Source of the DNA: Endotrypanum monterogeii
Lineage: Eukaryota; Euglenozoa; Kinetoplastea; Trypanosomatida; Trypanosomatidae
Length of the DNA: 64,000 nt
NCBI GenBank assembly: GCA_000333855.2
Contig: CM007320.1
Span: 3,663,718-3,727,717, forward strand
Reading direction: 5' to 3'
The notes beneath the pieces were generated by a model, which saw only the letters and a list, made by a program, of their open reading frames with translations, made no database searches and had not been told where the DNA came from. Every line of letters begins with the position of its first letter. Position 1 is the stretch's first letter. Positions 10,074 to 19,413 of this stretch are shown in pieces. The translations under genes and the position numbers were made by a program.

Positions 10074-10811
10074 GGTGAATTTCAGACGACGAAAGAGTCC
10101 AGTGAAGGACAAAAGCACCGAGCTACACTGCAGAAAAAAAAATGGAAGAAAAAAAGAAAATTAAAGGTGGGGGCAGTCATGGATAACACATACAGACACT
10201 TGCGGAATGATGAATGGGTGTGGGTATGGAAAAAGGAAAGAAGCTCGCCGCACACGCGAATAAATAAATACATATTTATATATACATTTAATCGCGCGTT
10301 AGACAACGCTGACAATTTTCTGGGGCCAATCGCCACGACAACATGCGCTGCAAACGCCCACCATCGACTGCATATGAAGCGAGAAATACACTGCATGAGA
10401 TGGCACCCAAGTGTCTGTCGAGAAATCCTGGTGGGGAGAAATATTTATAGTCTGGGGGGAGCAGGAACCGTATGCCCATCTATTGATGCGGATAACGAAG
10501 CATATCATTCTCTCAGCCATGTGCCTGCACGAGGGCTGCTCGGCACCTCGGAATTCGATCCATTACACGTTAGTGTGGCCTGTGATGAAGTTCTTGTAGC
10601 GACCGTGCCGAGCACACTTTTGACTGCGAGCTCCTCATCGATACGACAGCCTTGTACGATATCAAAACGCCCACGTACTCGAGAAAGTAGATAGCAAACT
10701 AGCAGACAGCACACAGGGGCACAAACACATGCACACGTACACCGCAGAGGTATGCAGTGATCAAGAAATCAGTGTTGTTTGTTCTTTGAAAAAAAAAAAG
10801 AAATTTCCAGA
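10074..10811. other. Spacer between thioesterase and UFL1
   Basis: 738 bp. It carries the UFL1 acceptor and an A11 run at 10789-10799, just downstream of the thioesterase stop. A 175-codon plus-strand frame (10167-10694) begins with GTG and has no family features. Nothing else seen. Confidence 0.5.
10128..10163 (-). promoter_or_regulatory. Pyrimidine tract and acceptor, UFL1
   Basis: On the minus strand a long T/C run ends in CTGCAG (10133-10128). Predicted 5' UTR is 54 nt. This supports 10073 as the start and argues against the upstream GTG. Confidence 0.6.
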
Positions 10812-11291
10812 TCAGCTTTCGATAGATGAACTCGTTGCGAGCACATGAGTGCCCCTAGCGTAGACTTCGCCACTCTTTTCGTCCTCGAAGGAAAAAGTTG
10901 TGAAGAGCACAGATCCCTTGTCGTGCACGAGGCGCGTCACGCAGTAGCACTTCTGGTCCTCAAACACGGCAGACAAGAAATTGATTTGAAAGCCCACCGA
11001 TTCCAGATGCGCCTGCGGCAGATATGCGCCAGCGTGAATCTTCGTGAAAGCGTCTGCCAGCGTCGAAAGAGCACCTCCATGGACAGACTTGAAGCCGTTA
11101 AGGCAACCGCGCTTCGCCTCCCACGGGAACACGAGCTTACCCCCTGGCCGCTCCTGAATACGCTCTGGTGAAAAGAGAACTATGTTCAGCATAGCAGTGC
11201 GGTAATTTTTCGGATGTTTCATCATCTGGTGTGCAGCAACACTTGTTTGCTTGACTGCAAGCAAGTTGAGCAGAAAGCGAGTGCCATGCAT
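10812..11291 (-). CDS. Hotdog-fold thioesterase (4HBT superfamily, ACOT13-like)
   Basis: 159 aa. The central SVHGGALSTLADAFT segment (residues 69-83) is the hotdog-fold signature of the PaaI/ACOT13 group, in which HGG sits at the active-site helix. It is followed by strands such as SVGFQINFLSAV and CYCVTRLVHDKGSVLFTTFSF. The predicted role is hydrolysis of acyl-CoA thioesters to free acid and CoA. The N-terminus (MHGTRFLLNLLAVKQ) is short, basic and hydrophobic, compatible with mitochondrial import. The start at 11291 is the first in-frame ATG; the longer frame begins with TTG and lies close to the pyrimidine tract. The substrate cannot be read from sequence. Confidence 0.85.
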   Translation of the reverse strand: MHGTRFLLNLLAVKQTSVAAHQMMKHPKNYRTAMLNIVLFSPERIQERPGGKLVFPWEAKRGCLNGFKSVHGGALSTLADAFTKIHAGAYLPQAHLESVGFQINFLSAVFEDQKCYCVTRLVHDKGSVLFTTFSFEDEKSGEVYARGTHVLATSSSIES

Positions 11292-12030
11292 TGTCTGCGG
11301 AGTTCGCCTGAATGCTCTTTGGGTCGAAAGATTTATAAAGAAAAAAAACTCGATAAGATACAAAATGGATGACGGTTGGTGGTGGTGTACCGTAAATGTT
11401 GAAGGGGGAAGTGGGAAACTCTCTTGCTTGGCGATCGAGGGACCTCACTGAAAAGGAAAAAGTGCTCCGACGCAACGCGCATATTCAAAAAGAAAAGTGG
11501 GAAAATGGCGCACATGTGAGTGAGTGAAGGAGATCAAGGGGACCACATTTCGTGCCCTTACGCTCTTGAGTTTTATTCTCAAACCGCAACCGGGGCGCGA
11601 GGGGGGGGGGGAGGAGAGTCTATTGTCACAATACAGAACGCGCATGTGACGTATAGAAACAGACAACACTTCAAGATTTCGAAGAAGAAGAAAGCAGCTG
11701 GCGCCGAGTTCGCGCGAGTCAACCTACAGTTGTACTGTCTACACAGCCTCGGTCTGCTCGTAGTGAATATTGTGTCTATCCTTCACACATTTATGTGTGT
11801 GACGCAACCTCGCATGTCAGTGCCGCATATAAGTGCACTCCAGCGACATGGACTCAAACTCAAGGATGCGTTGGTGTTGCAGGAAGACTGTGGATGAGAT
11901 CACAACACCGAAAGACTTTTACCTCACTCACGTATCACTGGAACTCAGTCTTCTACGCGATTTGCTTGCGCACAATTTGTGCCCATCCCCACCTCAAAGA
12001 AAACCATGCGTGGAGGGTCAAGTGCTTCCG
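11292..12030. other. Spacer between second SET gene and thioesterase
   Basis: 739 bp. It includes an A8 run at 11341-11348 (T run on the coding strand, the probable tract for the thioesterase acceptor) and a G-rich run at about 11610-11620. No convincing coding frame. Confidence 0.5.
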
Positions 12031-13104
12031 CTACGACTGCACCTCTTCCTCGTCGTTATCGGTGAAGTAAAACTCCAGGTCCTGCACAATATCTTCAGAG
12101 GTATGCGCTAACGTCTGCGGGTCTGACAAGCTCACCAATGAGGTTGCCTTGTGAAACGAACGAACACGCTCACCGGCGAGGATGCGACCAGCCGTGCTGA
12201 CGGCCGTGTACTCGCTCCGCGGAAGACAGTCAAGGTTTAGCAATAACATCGAAATCAGCGGATCGCCGCAAACATCGTTGTGGAGCCTCAGTGCCCGCCA
12301 TGGCACGGCCTCGCCGCACTTGCGACACTTCGACACCTGACTCAACACCGCCGTTGCATGGGAAACATCTGCTGAGGGTGGCTTCAAGTGCTCCCTGAGC
12401 TCCTCGTAGGACGAGAAACCCCAGTATGTGGCGCCGTAAAGGACAAAGATCTCTTCGGAAGGTAAAATATCTCGGATCGCAACGATGAACACCCGACCAG
12501 AGTGGGAGTCGTACTCCATTAGCTGTGCGTTTGCATTCAGGGGACCATGATCGTTGATAAACGTGGCAAGTGAAAGATGCTCGCCGATGGCGGTGACACC
12601 GTCGATGAACGTGCCGCTGGAACGCACTCGCACAACGTAGACCCCCTTCGCCGCACTGCTAGCTGCGGAGGTGAGAGTACGACCGCGGTACTCGCAGAGG
12701 ACACAGCCTTGCGGCACGCGCCGGGTGGAGCGTAGAAATAGACCGAGACCGGCCTCCGCACCAATGGAGGACGGCCTTACCTCGAAAAAGCGATGTTCTG
12801 CACCAGCAGGAATATACCGCACTTCTGAGCGTCCATCCGTTAACATGAGTGTCATTCCCAAACGCTGGTACTCGCGGCTAATCAGCAGGTTGACGCGGCA
12901 TGCGAAGCGCATGTTACGTGTCGTGTATGCATCCTTGTCAACTTGTATCAGCTTCCCTTCATCGACCATGCGCTGACAGGCCACACCGAGTATCTCTTCA
13001 TGGATGTCGTTGTTCAGCAAGAGAGCAATGCTCCGAGGAGTGAGCGGTACTCCCAAGCGGACACACATGTCCCCAATTACACGCGACAGTGCCTCATAAA
13101 GCAT
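12031..13104 (-). CDS. SET domain protein with C-terminal zinc-finger-like motif
   Basis: 357 aa. The SET region spans about residues 105-228: the N part GLGLFLRSTRRVPQGCVLCEYRG, the core LATFINDHGPLNAN, and VAIRDILPSEEIFVLYG with a tyrosine near 223. The usual NHSC core reads INDHGPLN, so the substitution pattern differs from canonical histone methyltransferases and activity is uncertain. After SET comes CRKC...H...C (C260, C263, H275, C279), a possible C2HC zinc site, then an acidic tail ending DNDEEEVQS. The N-terminal 100 residues are helical and unrecognised. The start at 13104 is the first usable ATG; the longer frame begins with GTG upstream of an acceptor-like AG. Substrate unknown. 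Confidence 0.8.
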   Translation of the reverse strand: MLYEALSRVIGDMCVRLGVPLTPRSIALLLNNDIHEEILGVACQRMVDEGKLIQVDKDAYTTRNMRFACRVNLLISREYQRLGMTLMLTDGRSEVRYIPAGAEHRFFEVRPSSIGAEAGLGLFLRSTRRVPQGCVLCEYRGRTLTSAASSAAKGVYVVRVRSSGTFIDGVTAIGEHLSLATFINDHGPLNANAQLMEYDSHSGRVFIVAIRDILPSEEIFVLYGATYWGFSSYEELREHLKPPSADVSHATAVLSQVSKCRKCGEAVPWRALRLHNDVCGDPLISMLLLNLDCLPRSEYTAVSTAGRILAGERVRSFHKATSLVSLSDPQTLAHTSEDIVQDLEFYFTDNDEEEVQS

Positions 13105-13811
13105 GCATCGACGACAGTGAGTTCTATTCAGTGATCCTGCCCAATGTATCGCGCAGCAAAGACCCGAAGCAGAGATGGAAAAAGGAATAGAACTAAATCG
13201 AGATAGGACGAGACATTTAAGGAAAAGTAGACCGTACTGTGGGTAACATGGCCCCGCAGGAAAGGGAAGGGGGAACACTAGTTACGATACACCTCTCCTG
13301 CCACAATGTGTTTTCGGACCGTGTGTTCAAGTGCATGAATGTCCATGTCTTTTGAAGTAGCCCCCACTCCTCCAGGCCCCCTCCTCTCACTTTTACTCAT
13401 GATATGAAGATGGATGAGGGACGACGAGAGACACGCCCCTCCCCCTCGTTGTACCTATTGAAGAAGCAGATGCGCTGGTTTGTGGAGAAGTGTAGGGCCA
13501 CAACTCTTGGGTTTTGGAACAGGTGTCACGCGAGGAATGTAATCCACATAATAATTTCCGCGAAGGAATCGCCTCAACAAGAGCCGCAGAAGGAAATTCA
13601 CATATCTACACATATCAGTTTTCCTTTGAATAATTATGTAAAGAAAAAAAAATAACGCTCGCGGGTATGTTCAAAAACAAAATTTTAAGGGGAGAGGAAC
13701 CGCAGATGCAACTACCCGTTCGCCGCCATAATTTGAACCAGCTGCCACGTAGTATCTCCTGTATGCACACGCAAATGCATCCACTTCTTTTCTCCCTCCC
13801 TCGCTGTCTAT
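13105..13811. other. Spacer between amino-acid transporter and SET gene
   Basis: 707 bp with pyrimidine-rich coding-strand stretches upstream of 13104 and an A9 run at 13644-13652. No coding frame supported. Confidence 0.5.
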
Positions 13812-15239
13812 TCACGTAACTACGAAAGCCATGCGAGTGCCAACGACTGAAAATGCAAGTCCCAAGAGGAGGAGCACCCATGAGAGGAACGCATCAGCCC
13901 AACCGGTCAGGTAAGTTCCGGACCCCCGCATCTGCATCGCAAAGAGCGCTGGAAATGTCATGGAGAGGGTGGCGCTGAAGAGTGCACCGAGAATCGATAC
14001 TACCTTCGCCACATCGGGCAGGAAAATGGCCAAAACGCAGCACACTGCAGAAATGGAGATGCCAAGCTTTGTGCGCGTTTTCTTGGGGATCTTTGCGACA
14101 TTTCCTCCTGATAGAAACATAAAGGCGGCGTGGCGGCAGGGAAATACAGAAAAAACAAATGAAACCGCTGCGCTGAAGCAGCACATGAGCTGGCAAATCA
14201 TCATAAGCACGTCCGTCTCAGAGTCGTATTTGGACAAGATGTTACCACTTGTTAAGTGCGGAAACGTGAGACTTCCCACGATACCAAGCGAAAAGTAGAA
14301 GGCGGACATTACACAGAGTGCTAGGGAAATACATACAAGGATTTTGTGGCCAGTTCGATCACGAAGATCTTTGATGATCCCCATAACATTCGATTGCACT
14401 TCATATGAGAAAACAAAGATGGGGGCTGAAAACATGTAAGGAAAAAGAAGTTGCAGACGATCCTCAGATAGTTTTGGTCGAGCAGTAACCGAGGGTTCGG
14501 CTGTCTGAGCCCTATCACTGGCCCTTCCCGTAATGAAGAAGCGGTATGCGATGCTAGCAATGATGAAGACAGTGAAGAGGTTGCTCACAAGTCCCTTTGT
14601 ACGCAATGAGGCCAGGCGCGAATTGAAGGTGAGTGGGGTGATTATAACCATCGAGGCAATCAAGGTGATAGAACCACCGGTGTCACCGCGCATCCACGGA
14701 GGCAAGAAACTCGCCCGCCCGACCAGAATCGGAGTTATGCTGTCCTTGATGAAGTTCAAGTACACGACAGCGCATCCGAGGTTGTAAAGGAAGAGAGTGA
14801 GGCGAACTGCCCAACGTCCTTTGGAACCAAGAAAAAATCCGGCCACCGTCTCGTAGTCATCTGAGTCAGCGGAAAGAGAAGCAAGTGCCAAAATCCGAAC
14901 CGAGAGGAACGTCACGATGATGCAGAAGAGAATGCACCACATCGAGAATGCCCACCCTCCCACCACAAAGGCGAGGGGAAGAGAGAGCATCGTGGGCGTA
15001 CACGCCGATGTAACGAGACCGAGGGCACCTGAGAACACGCCATCGCCGGGACAACAACTTTCTAGCAGCGACCCTCTCATCTCATCTAGACTACTAAACG
15101 TGCGGTTGTCATGAAAAATGCTGTTATTTGCCTCACGCCAGTCGTACTCCTCTAAAGTGCTTAATGGAGTTTCTCCATGATAGAAGGCCCCCTTCACACT
15201 CTTGACAAGAGACGTTTTCTCGTCAGGCTTGACGGACAT
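13812..15239 (-). CDS. Amino-acid transporter, AAAP family
   Basis: 475 aa integral membrane protein of the amino acid/auxin permease type that is expanded in trypanosomatids. A hydrophilic N-terminus of about 65 residues is followed by the family's first helix (SGALGLVTSACTPTMLSLPL, with the broken-helix GxLG...LSLP pattern) and about ten further hydrophobic segments. Typical pieces include the IGxILV-like loops, the FSYEVQSNVMGIIKDL segment, which matches the conserved FxYxxQxN motif of AAAP helix 6-7, and FSAAVSFVFSVFPCR. The start at 15239 is the first ATG (MSVKPDEKTS); the frame extends upstream only from GTG. A T-rich tract and GCCCAG acceptor lie about 120 nt upstream on the coding strand. 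Substrate specificity cannot be predicted. Confidence 0.9.
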   Translation of the reverse strand: MSVKPDEKTSLVKSVKGAFYHGETPLSTLEEYDWREANNSIFHDNRTFSSLDEMRGSLLESCCPGDGVFSGALGLVTSACTPTMLSLPLAFVVGGWAFSMWCILFCIIVTFLSVRILALASLSADSDDYETVAGFFLGSKGRWAVRLTLFLYNLGCAVVYLNFIKDSITPILVGRASFLPPWMRGDTGGSITLIASMVIITPLTFNSRLASLRTKGLVSNLFTVFIIASIAYRFFITGRASDRAQTAEPSVTARPKLSEDRLQLLFPYMFSAPIFVFSYEVQSNVMGIIKDLRDRTGHKILVCISLALCVMSAFYFSLGIVGSLTFPHLTSGNILSKYDSETDVLMMICQLMCCFSAAVSFVFSVFPCRHAAFMFLSGGNVAKIPKKTRTKLGISISAVCCVLAIFLPDVAKVVSILGALFSATLSMTFPALFAMQMRGSGTYLTGWADAFLSWVLLLLGLAFSVVGTRMAFVVT

Positions 15240-16394
15240 GTTCCAACTCCTTTCCCAGCTGCGAAGGCTCCCCCCACCCCCGCGCACGTTACCGATACGC
15301 AGCGCAAAGCCGTCGGTTCAGCACGCTTCCTCAACACTCTACCCTTTGTGCACGCCAACACACACACCTGGGCCAACACCTCGAAGGAAAACGAAACGAA
15401 AAAAAAAAATTGTGATCCAGAAGAAAAACGATAAGAAGTCACGAATATGATATGCGACGAGCGGGTGTTCCGTACACCATTTATTTACCTTCTTCTCAGT
15501 GTGAATACCCCTCCCCCCACTGTTGATACAATCCCATAGAGACGGCGGAAAAGAAGGTGGAAATGTTTACGAGACAATGCTGCCCAAGACTGACGGCAAT
15601 TTTGAAAGATGAGCGAAAAGGCCGGAGAGGGGCGCGTAGCAGAAACACCCGAAGCAGTTTCACGGGATGGTTGTTACGTGCACAAACACATACACCAACA
15701 TAAAGCTGAAGCTGACACGCGCTACCAGCGACGGCCCACACCAGCCCTAACTTGAGGAGGGGAGGAATAAAGAGATGTAAGCCGACGGTGACGCGGACGC
15801 TAATTTTTTTTTTTTGGTAATCGGTGTAGTGGTCGAGGGAAGATAAAGAAGGGAAATAAACCGGAGACCGAGACGGAAAAGAGTGAGTCTCTTCTCGCCG
15901 AATGCAGCGGGGCATCAGCAACTCCACAAACGGTCTCCAATGAAATAAATGAAGCCGCAGTGCAATAATAGAAAAGGAATGAGTGAGTACAGTTTCGAGG
16001 GAGACGTGTGGACTTGTTCCCCTCCGCCACTTCCTCACACGCACTCTCACATCTCTCACCTACCCCAGTTGGCACATTATTTTCTTTCCTTGTTTTGTGG
16101 AACTTCCACAACGGCGAGTGATTCCGAAATCTACTAAACGCCAACGGCCATTAGTGCATCAAATAAATGCACTCAAAATTGATCGAATACAGCGGGGATA
16201 GCTTCCATTGGTGTTCGTCTTGCACAATTGATCAGATCACGTTGACATTGCAGCATTGGGGTCAGAAAAAAAAACACAAAAATGTAGCTGTTATCGAAGA
16301 GCTGAGCTCAAATCAAGTTGCAGACAAAGACGACATCAAGCGATGCATATCCGTACTCGCATCTGGATGGATGTAGTGCAGAATAGGATCGCTT
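15240..16394. other. Spacer between TMEM65-like and transporter genes
   Basis: 1155 bp. It carries the transporter's acceptor region (A10 run near 15400 on the plus strand) and a plus-strand T11 run near 15805. A 187-codon minus-strand frame (15496-16059) starts with GTG, has no family features and is rejected as a gene. Nothing else seen. Confidence 0.5.
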
Positions 16395-17501
16395 CTAGTC
16401 GAAAATGGGCTTCCCATCGCGCAAGTCTGCCTTGATTTGTGCAAACTGCTCAAAGTTGACTCGATTGTCTTCGCCGTACTTGTCGATCAATTTCTTGGCT
16501 CTGATGCTAGTCTGGTGCAGGCCAAGCTCCTGTAAAACCTGTTCGAACTCGGGAATCTCAACGAAGCCACTGTGGTTGACGTCCCACCGCTGAAACATGG
16601 CGTAGTCGGATTTCTCTTTCGTGTCACTATCCAGAAAAAGCAGTGGCAGCATCCCGAGGAGGAGCCCCAGCATTATTCCAAAGGTGCCGCCGAAGTGCCC
16701 CGCCAGGAACACGCGGCGGTTCTTCATTTGCGCCTCTGTGAGAACTGGTGTGTTGAAATTTAGCTTCTGAACCGCCTTGTCAATGAGCCAGTGCACCTGC
16801 ATGCCCAGCATCCCGGAGCAAACGTTTCCCATTGCAGCGGACGCTAGTACAGAGCAGTTGAGATAAAACCCAAGTGAACCGTCAATCATGTCGCCGGCCA
16901 AAATCATGATAGCATTGTCGAGAAATCCGAAGCCGACAAAGGGAAGTCCAGCCTCCAGGGCAATAGTAAAGAGAGCGGCGAGTGGGACCTCCTTGGATAC
17001 AGACGCGGTGGCGGGCGCCGTACTCGTGGCGGCAGAGATGTTTCCCTCCGGATTTGTTATCTGCTTCGCGTCCGTCGCACGCTTCTTCTGTTCCTCCTGG
17101 CGGCGCTTGAGCGCACTCTCGAACCAGTGATCGAAATCCTTTGGGGATATCTGGCGGTCCTTGTCTGCGTCTGCCCTCTCCACTTCCTGAGCAGCGCTCT
17201 CTTTCCCAAACCACTCCATCGCGCCGCCTGTCACAATGAGTCGGCGACGGCTCTGCGGATCAAGGCTTGCAACCACCTCCATGAGAATGCGAGGATCGTT
17301 CTCGATTAGCTGAGCAATCCGCTGAAGCTCGTCCATTGTGAGAGGGGGCGAGCGAGAGGTGGAAGCGGTGGTGGCCGTTGCCGTTGCCGCCGTCTCGGCA
17401 GCAGCCACTGATACCTTATCACGAAATACCCTCTGCGTGCTTATCCAGCGGCGTGATATCACCAGTGGCTGCGCAGCGCGCAACGCCAACAACCGCTTCA
17501 T
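16395..17501 (-). CDS. TMEM65-domain membrane protein with two EF-hands
   Basis: 368 aa. Residues 1-50 form a basic, Ala/Thr/Ser-rich presequence typical of mitochondrial import. A first EF-hand loop follows at 111-122 (D, D, D, I, D at liganding spacing). The TMEM65 domain is at about 170-290 with the signature FGFLDNAIMILAGD and a second helix pair SAAMGNVCSGMLGM, plus a further membrane segment near 265-290. A second EF-hand loop lies at 307-318 (D, N, S, G, V, E). Human TMEM65 is an inner-membrane protein linked to mitochondrial sodium/calcium exchange. Here calcium-binding loops flank the membrane domain, suggesting direct calcium control. The start at 17501 is the first ATG downstream of a (CA)n(TA)n tract; the longer frame begins with GTG. 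Confidence 0.87.
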   Translation of the reverse strand: MKRLLALRAAQPLVISRRWISTQRVFRDKVSVAAAETAATATATTASTSRSPPLTMDELQRIAQLIENDPRILMEVVASLDPQSRRRLIVTGGAMEWFGKESAAQEVERADADKDRQISPKDFDHWFESALKRRQEEQKKRATDAKQITNPEGNISAATSTAPATASVSKEVPLAALFTIALEAGLPFVGFGFLDNAIMILAGDMIDGSLGFYLNCSVLASAAMGNVCSGMLGMQVHWLIDKAVQKLNFNTPVLTEAQMKNRRVFLAGHFGGTFGIMLGLLLGMLPLLFLDSDTKEKSDYAMFQRWDVNHSGFVEIPEFEQVLQELGLHQTSIRAKKLIDKYGEDNRVNFEQFAQIKADLRDGKPIFD

Positions 17502-17555
17502 GTCCTCTATGGATAGCTTCTTCGAGTACGTTGATAACGAGAGGTCAAATATACA

Positions 17556-17556
17556 T

Positions 17557-17596
<40 letters not shown>
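17556..17596. repeat. Compound (CA)n(TA)n microsatellite
   Basis: Uninterrupted CA units pass directly into about 14 TA units, 55-95 bp upstream of the TMEM65-like start codon. Confidence 0.95.
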
Positions 17597-17690
17597 CCAG
17601 ACCTTGAGATCCTACAGCATATTCACATGTAACGCGACTGTACAAGATACTTGTAAACACACGCTGTACGAGTTCGGCACACGAAGATGC

Positions 17691-17719
17691 TGTGTATGTG
17701 TGTGTGTGTGTATGTGTGG
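17691..17719. repeat. TG-rich microsatellite
   Basis: Imperfect TG tract (interrupted by TA) about 100 bp beyond the compound tract. Confidence 0.85.
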
Positions 17720-18629
17720 ATGTAGAGTGGGAGGAAAAAATGTATATGCTCTATAAAAGGTTTCTTTCTCCCAAGTGGACTTTACCTCAGAGGTTCATGA
17801 AGTAGCGCGTGTTGATTAGTGTGTGTGCGTGCTTGAGTGCGTGGAAGGGGGGAGGAGATTATAACACAGGCACAAATTTTCTTTCTTCTTCAGTTGAGCC
17901 GCACCCTCGCAATCCCACAAAAAAAAAAATGCCTAACGAGGAAGGCTTAATGAACTAGGAGGAATGCCGCCCCAGGGACGGTGGCGTAAATAGTCCGACT
18001 TGACAAGGAGACTGAAGAGGAGGCGAGAGGAAATAAAAAGAAGCGGGAGGGGGTTTGCTGAGATTGGCAGAAAACGTGCCAAAGAGGGTACATAACAACA
18101 CAAGGAAAAAACAAACAGACATTTCCGTGTCTTTTGTGCCGCTTGCATGCACATGAAACCTTTAGGGTCAACCCCCTACCGTCGTCGCCCCTCCTCCAGA
18201 AGGGGAAAAAACGAGCCATACCCATGTAAAGCAGTAATGATCACTGAAGGATATGAAAAGCACATCTGCTCCCTTGCTGACACGTATGGTGGGCAATACA
18301 TCATACAAGAGGGGATGCGCTTACGAAGGAAGAGGGTACGTAACACCAGCAATTCACAGGATGCCCACTTAGATGTTGGCCCTATTGTTTTTTTTCTTTG
18401 GCACGTCACGGGTGCCATCCTGCTCTTTTCAGATACTATGCGTTCGGCAAGTGATACAGGAGTCAGTGTGCACCGAGAGGAAAGGCTAAGCTTGAGAATG
18501 TACACCCTACACTAGGCCACAGCGTCACTGGGAGCAGTGGAGACACATGCGACCAAGAACTGCGCGTGATGACATTGAGCAGGCACACCGCTCATGATCA
18601 TAAAAGCTTGTATTATCCAAATGATCAGC

Positions 18630-18902
18630 TTACGCGAGACTCGGCGCGTTCACAGCGATCGGGTGCCCGTACACAGCGACGCCGCACTCCAGACACGCGG
18701 TTAGCTGCTTTACAGCATCGCTGCTTCCGTCAAGTTCATATAGCTCAACAAGTTCATCGGTGAACACATCTGAGAAATACTTCATGTATTCGTCGCGCAC
18801 TTTCTGGACCACCGGCACGGCGTCGCTTGCATTAATCTGAGCAGCCCCCTGCCGCTCGGTTATGGTGGGGGTTAGAGACGAGACGTCACTCTGGGAGCGC
18901 AT
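18630..18902 (-). CDS. Small protein, Rsa3-like ribosome-assembly domain
   Basis: 90 aa. Residues 36-80 (RDEYMKYFSDVFTDELVELYELDGSSDAVKQLTACLECGVAVYG) fit the pattern of the Rsa3 domain: an aromatic-rich helix with an F-x-x-E/D-L core, then a helix of the form L..CLE.G...., which in yeast acts in early 60S assembly. The N-terminal 35 residues look disordered. The short length, in-frame ATG at 18902, and an excellent acceptor 17 nt upstream (long T run ending CCAG) make it likely to be a real gene. Family assignment rests on pattern only; a profile search for the Rsa3 domain would settle it. Confidence 0.6.
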   Translation of the reverse strand: MRSQSDVSSLTPTITERQGAAQINASDAVPVVQKVRDEYMKYFSDVFTDELVELYELDGSSDAVKQLTACLECGVAVYGHPIAVNAPSLA

Positions 18903-18919
18903 ATGTGCGTTAGATCCCC

Positions 18920-18936
18920 CTGGAAAAAAAAAGAGA
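18920..18936 (-). promoter_or_regulatory. Pyrimidine tract and acceptor, Rsa3-like gene
   Basis: Minus strand: T11 followed by CCAG at 18923-18920; predicted 5' UTR is 17 nt. Confidence 0.65.
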
Positions 18937-19248
18937 TGTTAATAGCTAGAAAATGTGAGATGGGAGGAGGGGGGGAAGAATCAAAGGAACGGTGTCACAA
19001 AAATCAAATCGTTATCGCTGGAGCAAGACACAGGCATCGAAAACAGGTCAGAAAGGCTTTTTTTTCAAATTAGTGTGTTGCGCTATGGGTGACACACTCG
19101 TAATGCGACACATTCCTTATCGCCATGAAAGTACGATGTACTTTTTCTTTTAAGCACACCGACAAGCGTATCTTCTGATCAATGGGAAAACCCCTGAATG
19201 AAAAGCGTGACGGAGCCGTTGAGTGGAAAGTTAAGAACACGTTTGTGT

Positions 19249-19274
19249 TATATATATATATATATATATATATA
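19249..19274. repeat. (TA)n microsatellite
   Basis: Thirteen TA units in the 3' flank of the tRNA ligase gene. Confidence 0.95.
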
Positions 19275-19413
19275 GGTCGCACACGTCGCACGCGCTGAGA
19301 CACAATAGTCACCGCGACATCATAACAGGAAAGAAACCAAACACTGCTCACTTACGCGGAAGCGCAGACGATTCTTTTCATTCATATCATATTTCGACCT
19401 CGACTTGAATGAA

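Larger units (their letters stand above)
17502..18629. other. Spacer between Rsa3-like and TMEM65-like genes
   Basis: 1128 bp with compound (CA)n(TA)n and TG-rich microsatellites and an A9 run near 17920. Frames on both strands at 18147-18515 lack support; the minus-strand one begins with GTG. Nothing else seen. Confidence 0.5.
18903..19413. other. Spacer between tRNA ligase and Rsa3-like genes
   Basis: 511 bp containing the Rsa3-like acceptor, a plus-strand T8 run near 19058 and the (TA)n tract at 19249-19274. No coding frame supported. Confidence 0.5.

Noticed and set aside
10167..10694. 175-codon plus-strand frame
   Set aside because: Starts with GTG, lies in a spacer on the non-transcribed strand, no motifs.
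15496..16059. 187-codon minus-strand frame
   Set aside because: Begins with GTG, crosses a T/A homopolymer, no family resemblance.
18147..18515. Overlapping frames on both strands between TMEM65-like and Rsa3-like genes
   Set aside because: Minus-strand frame starts with GTG and the plus-strand one opposes transcription; neither has motifs.
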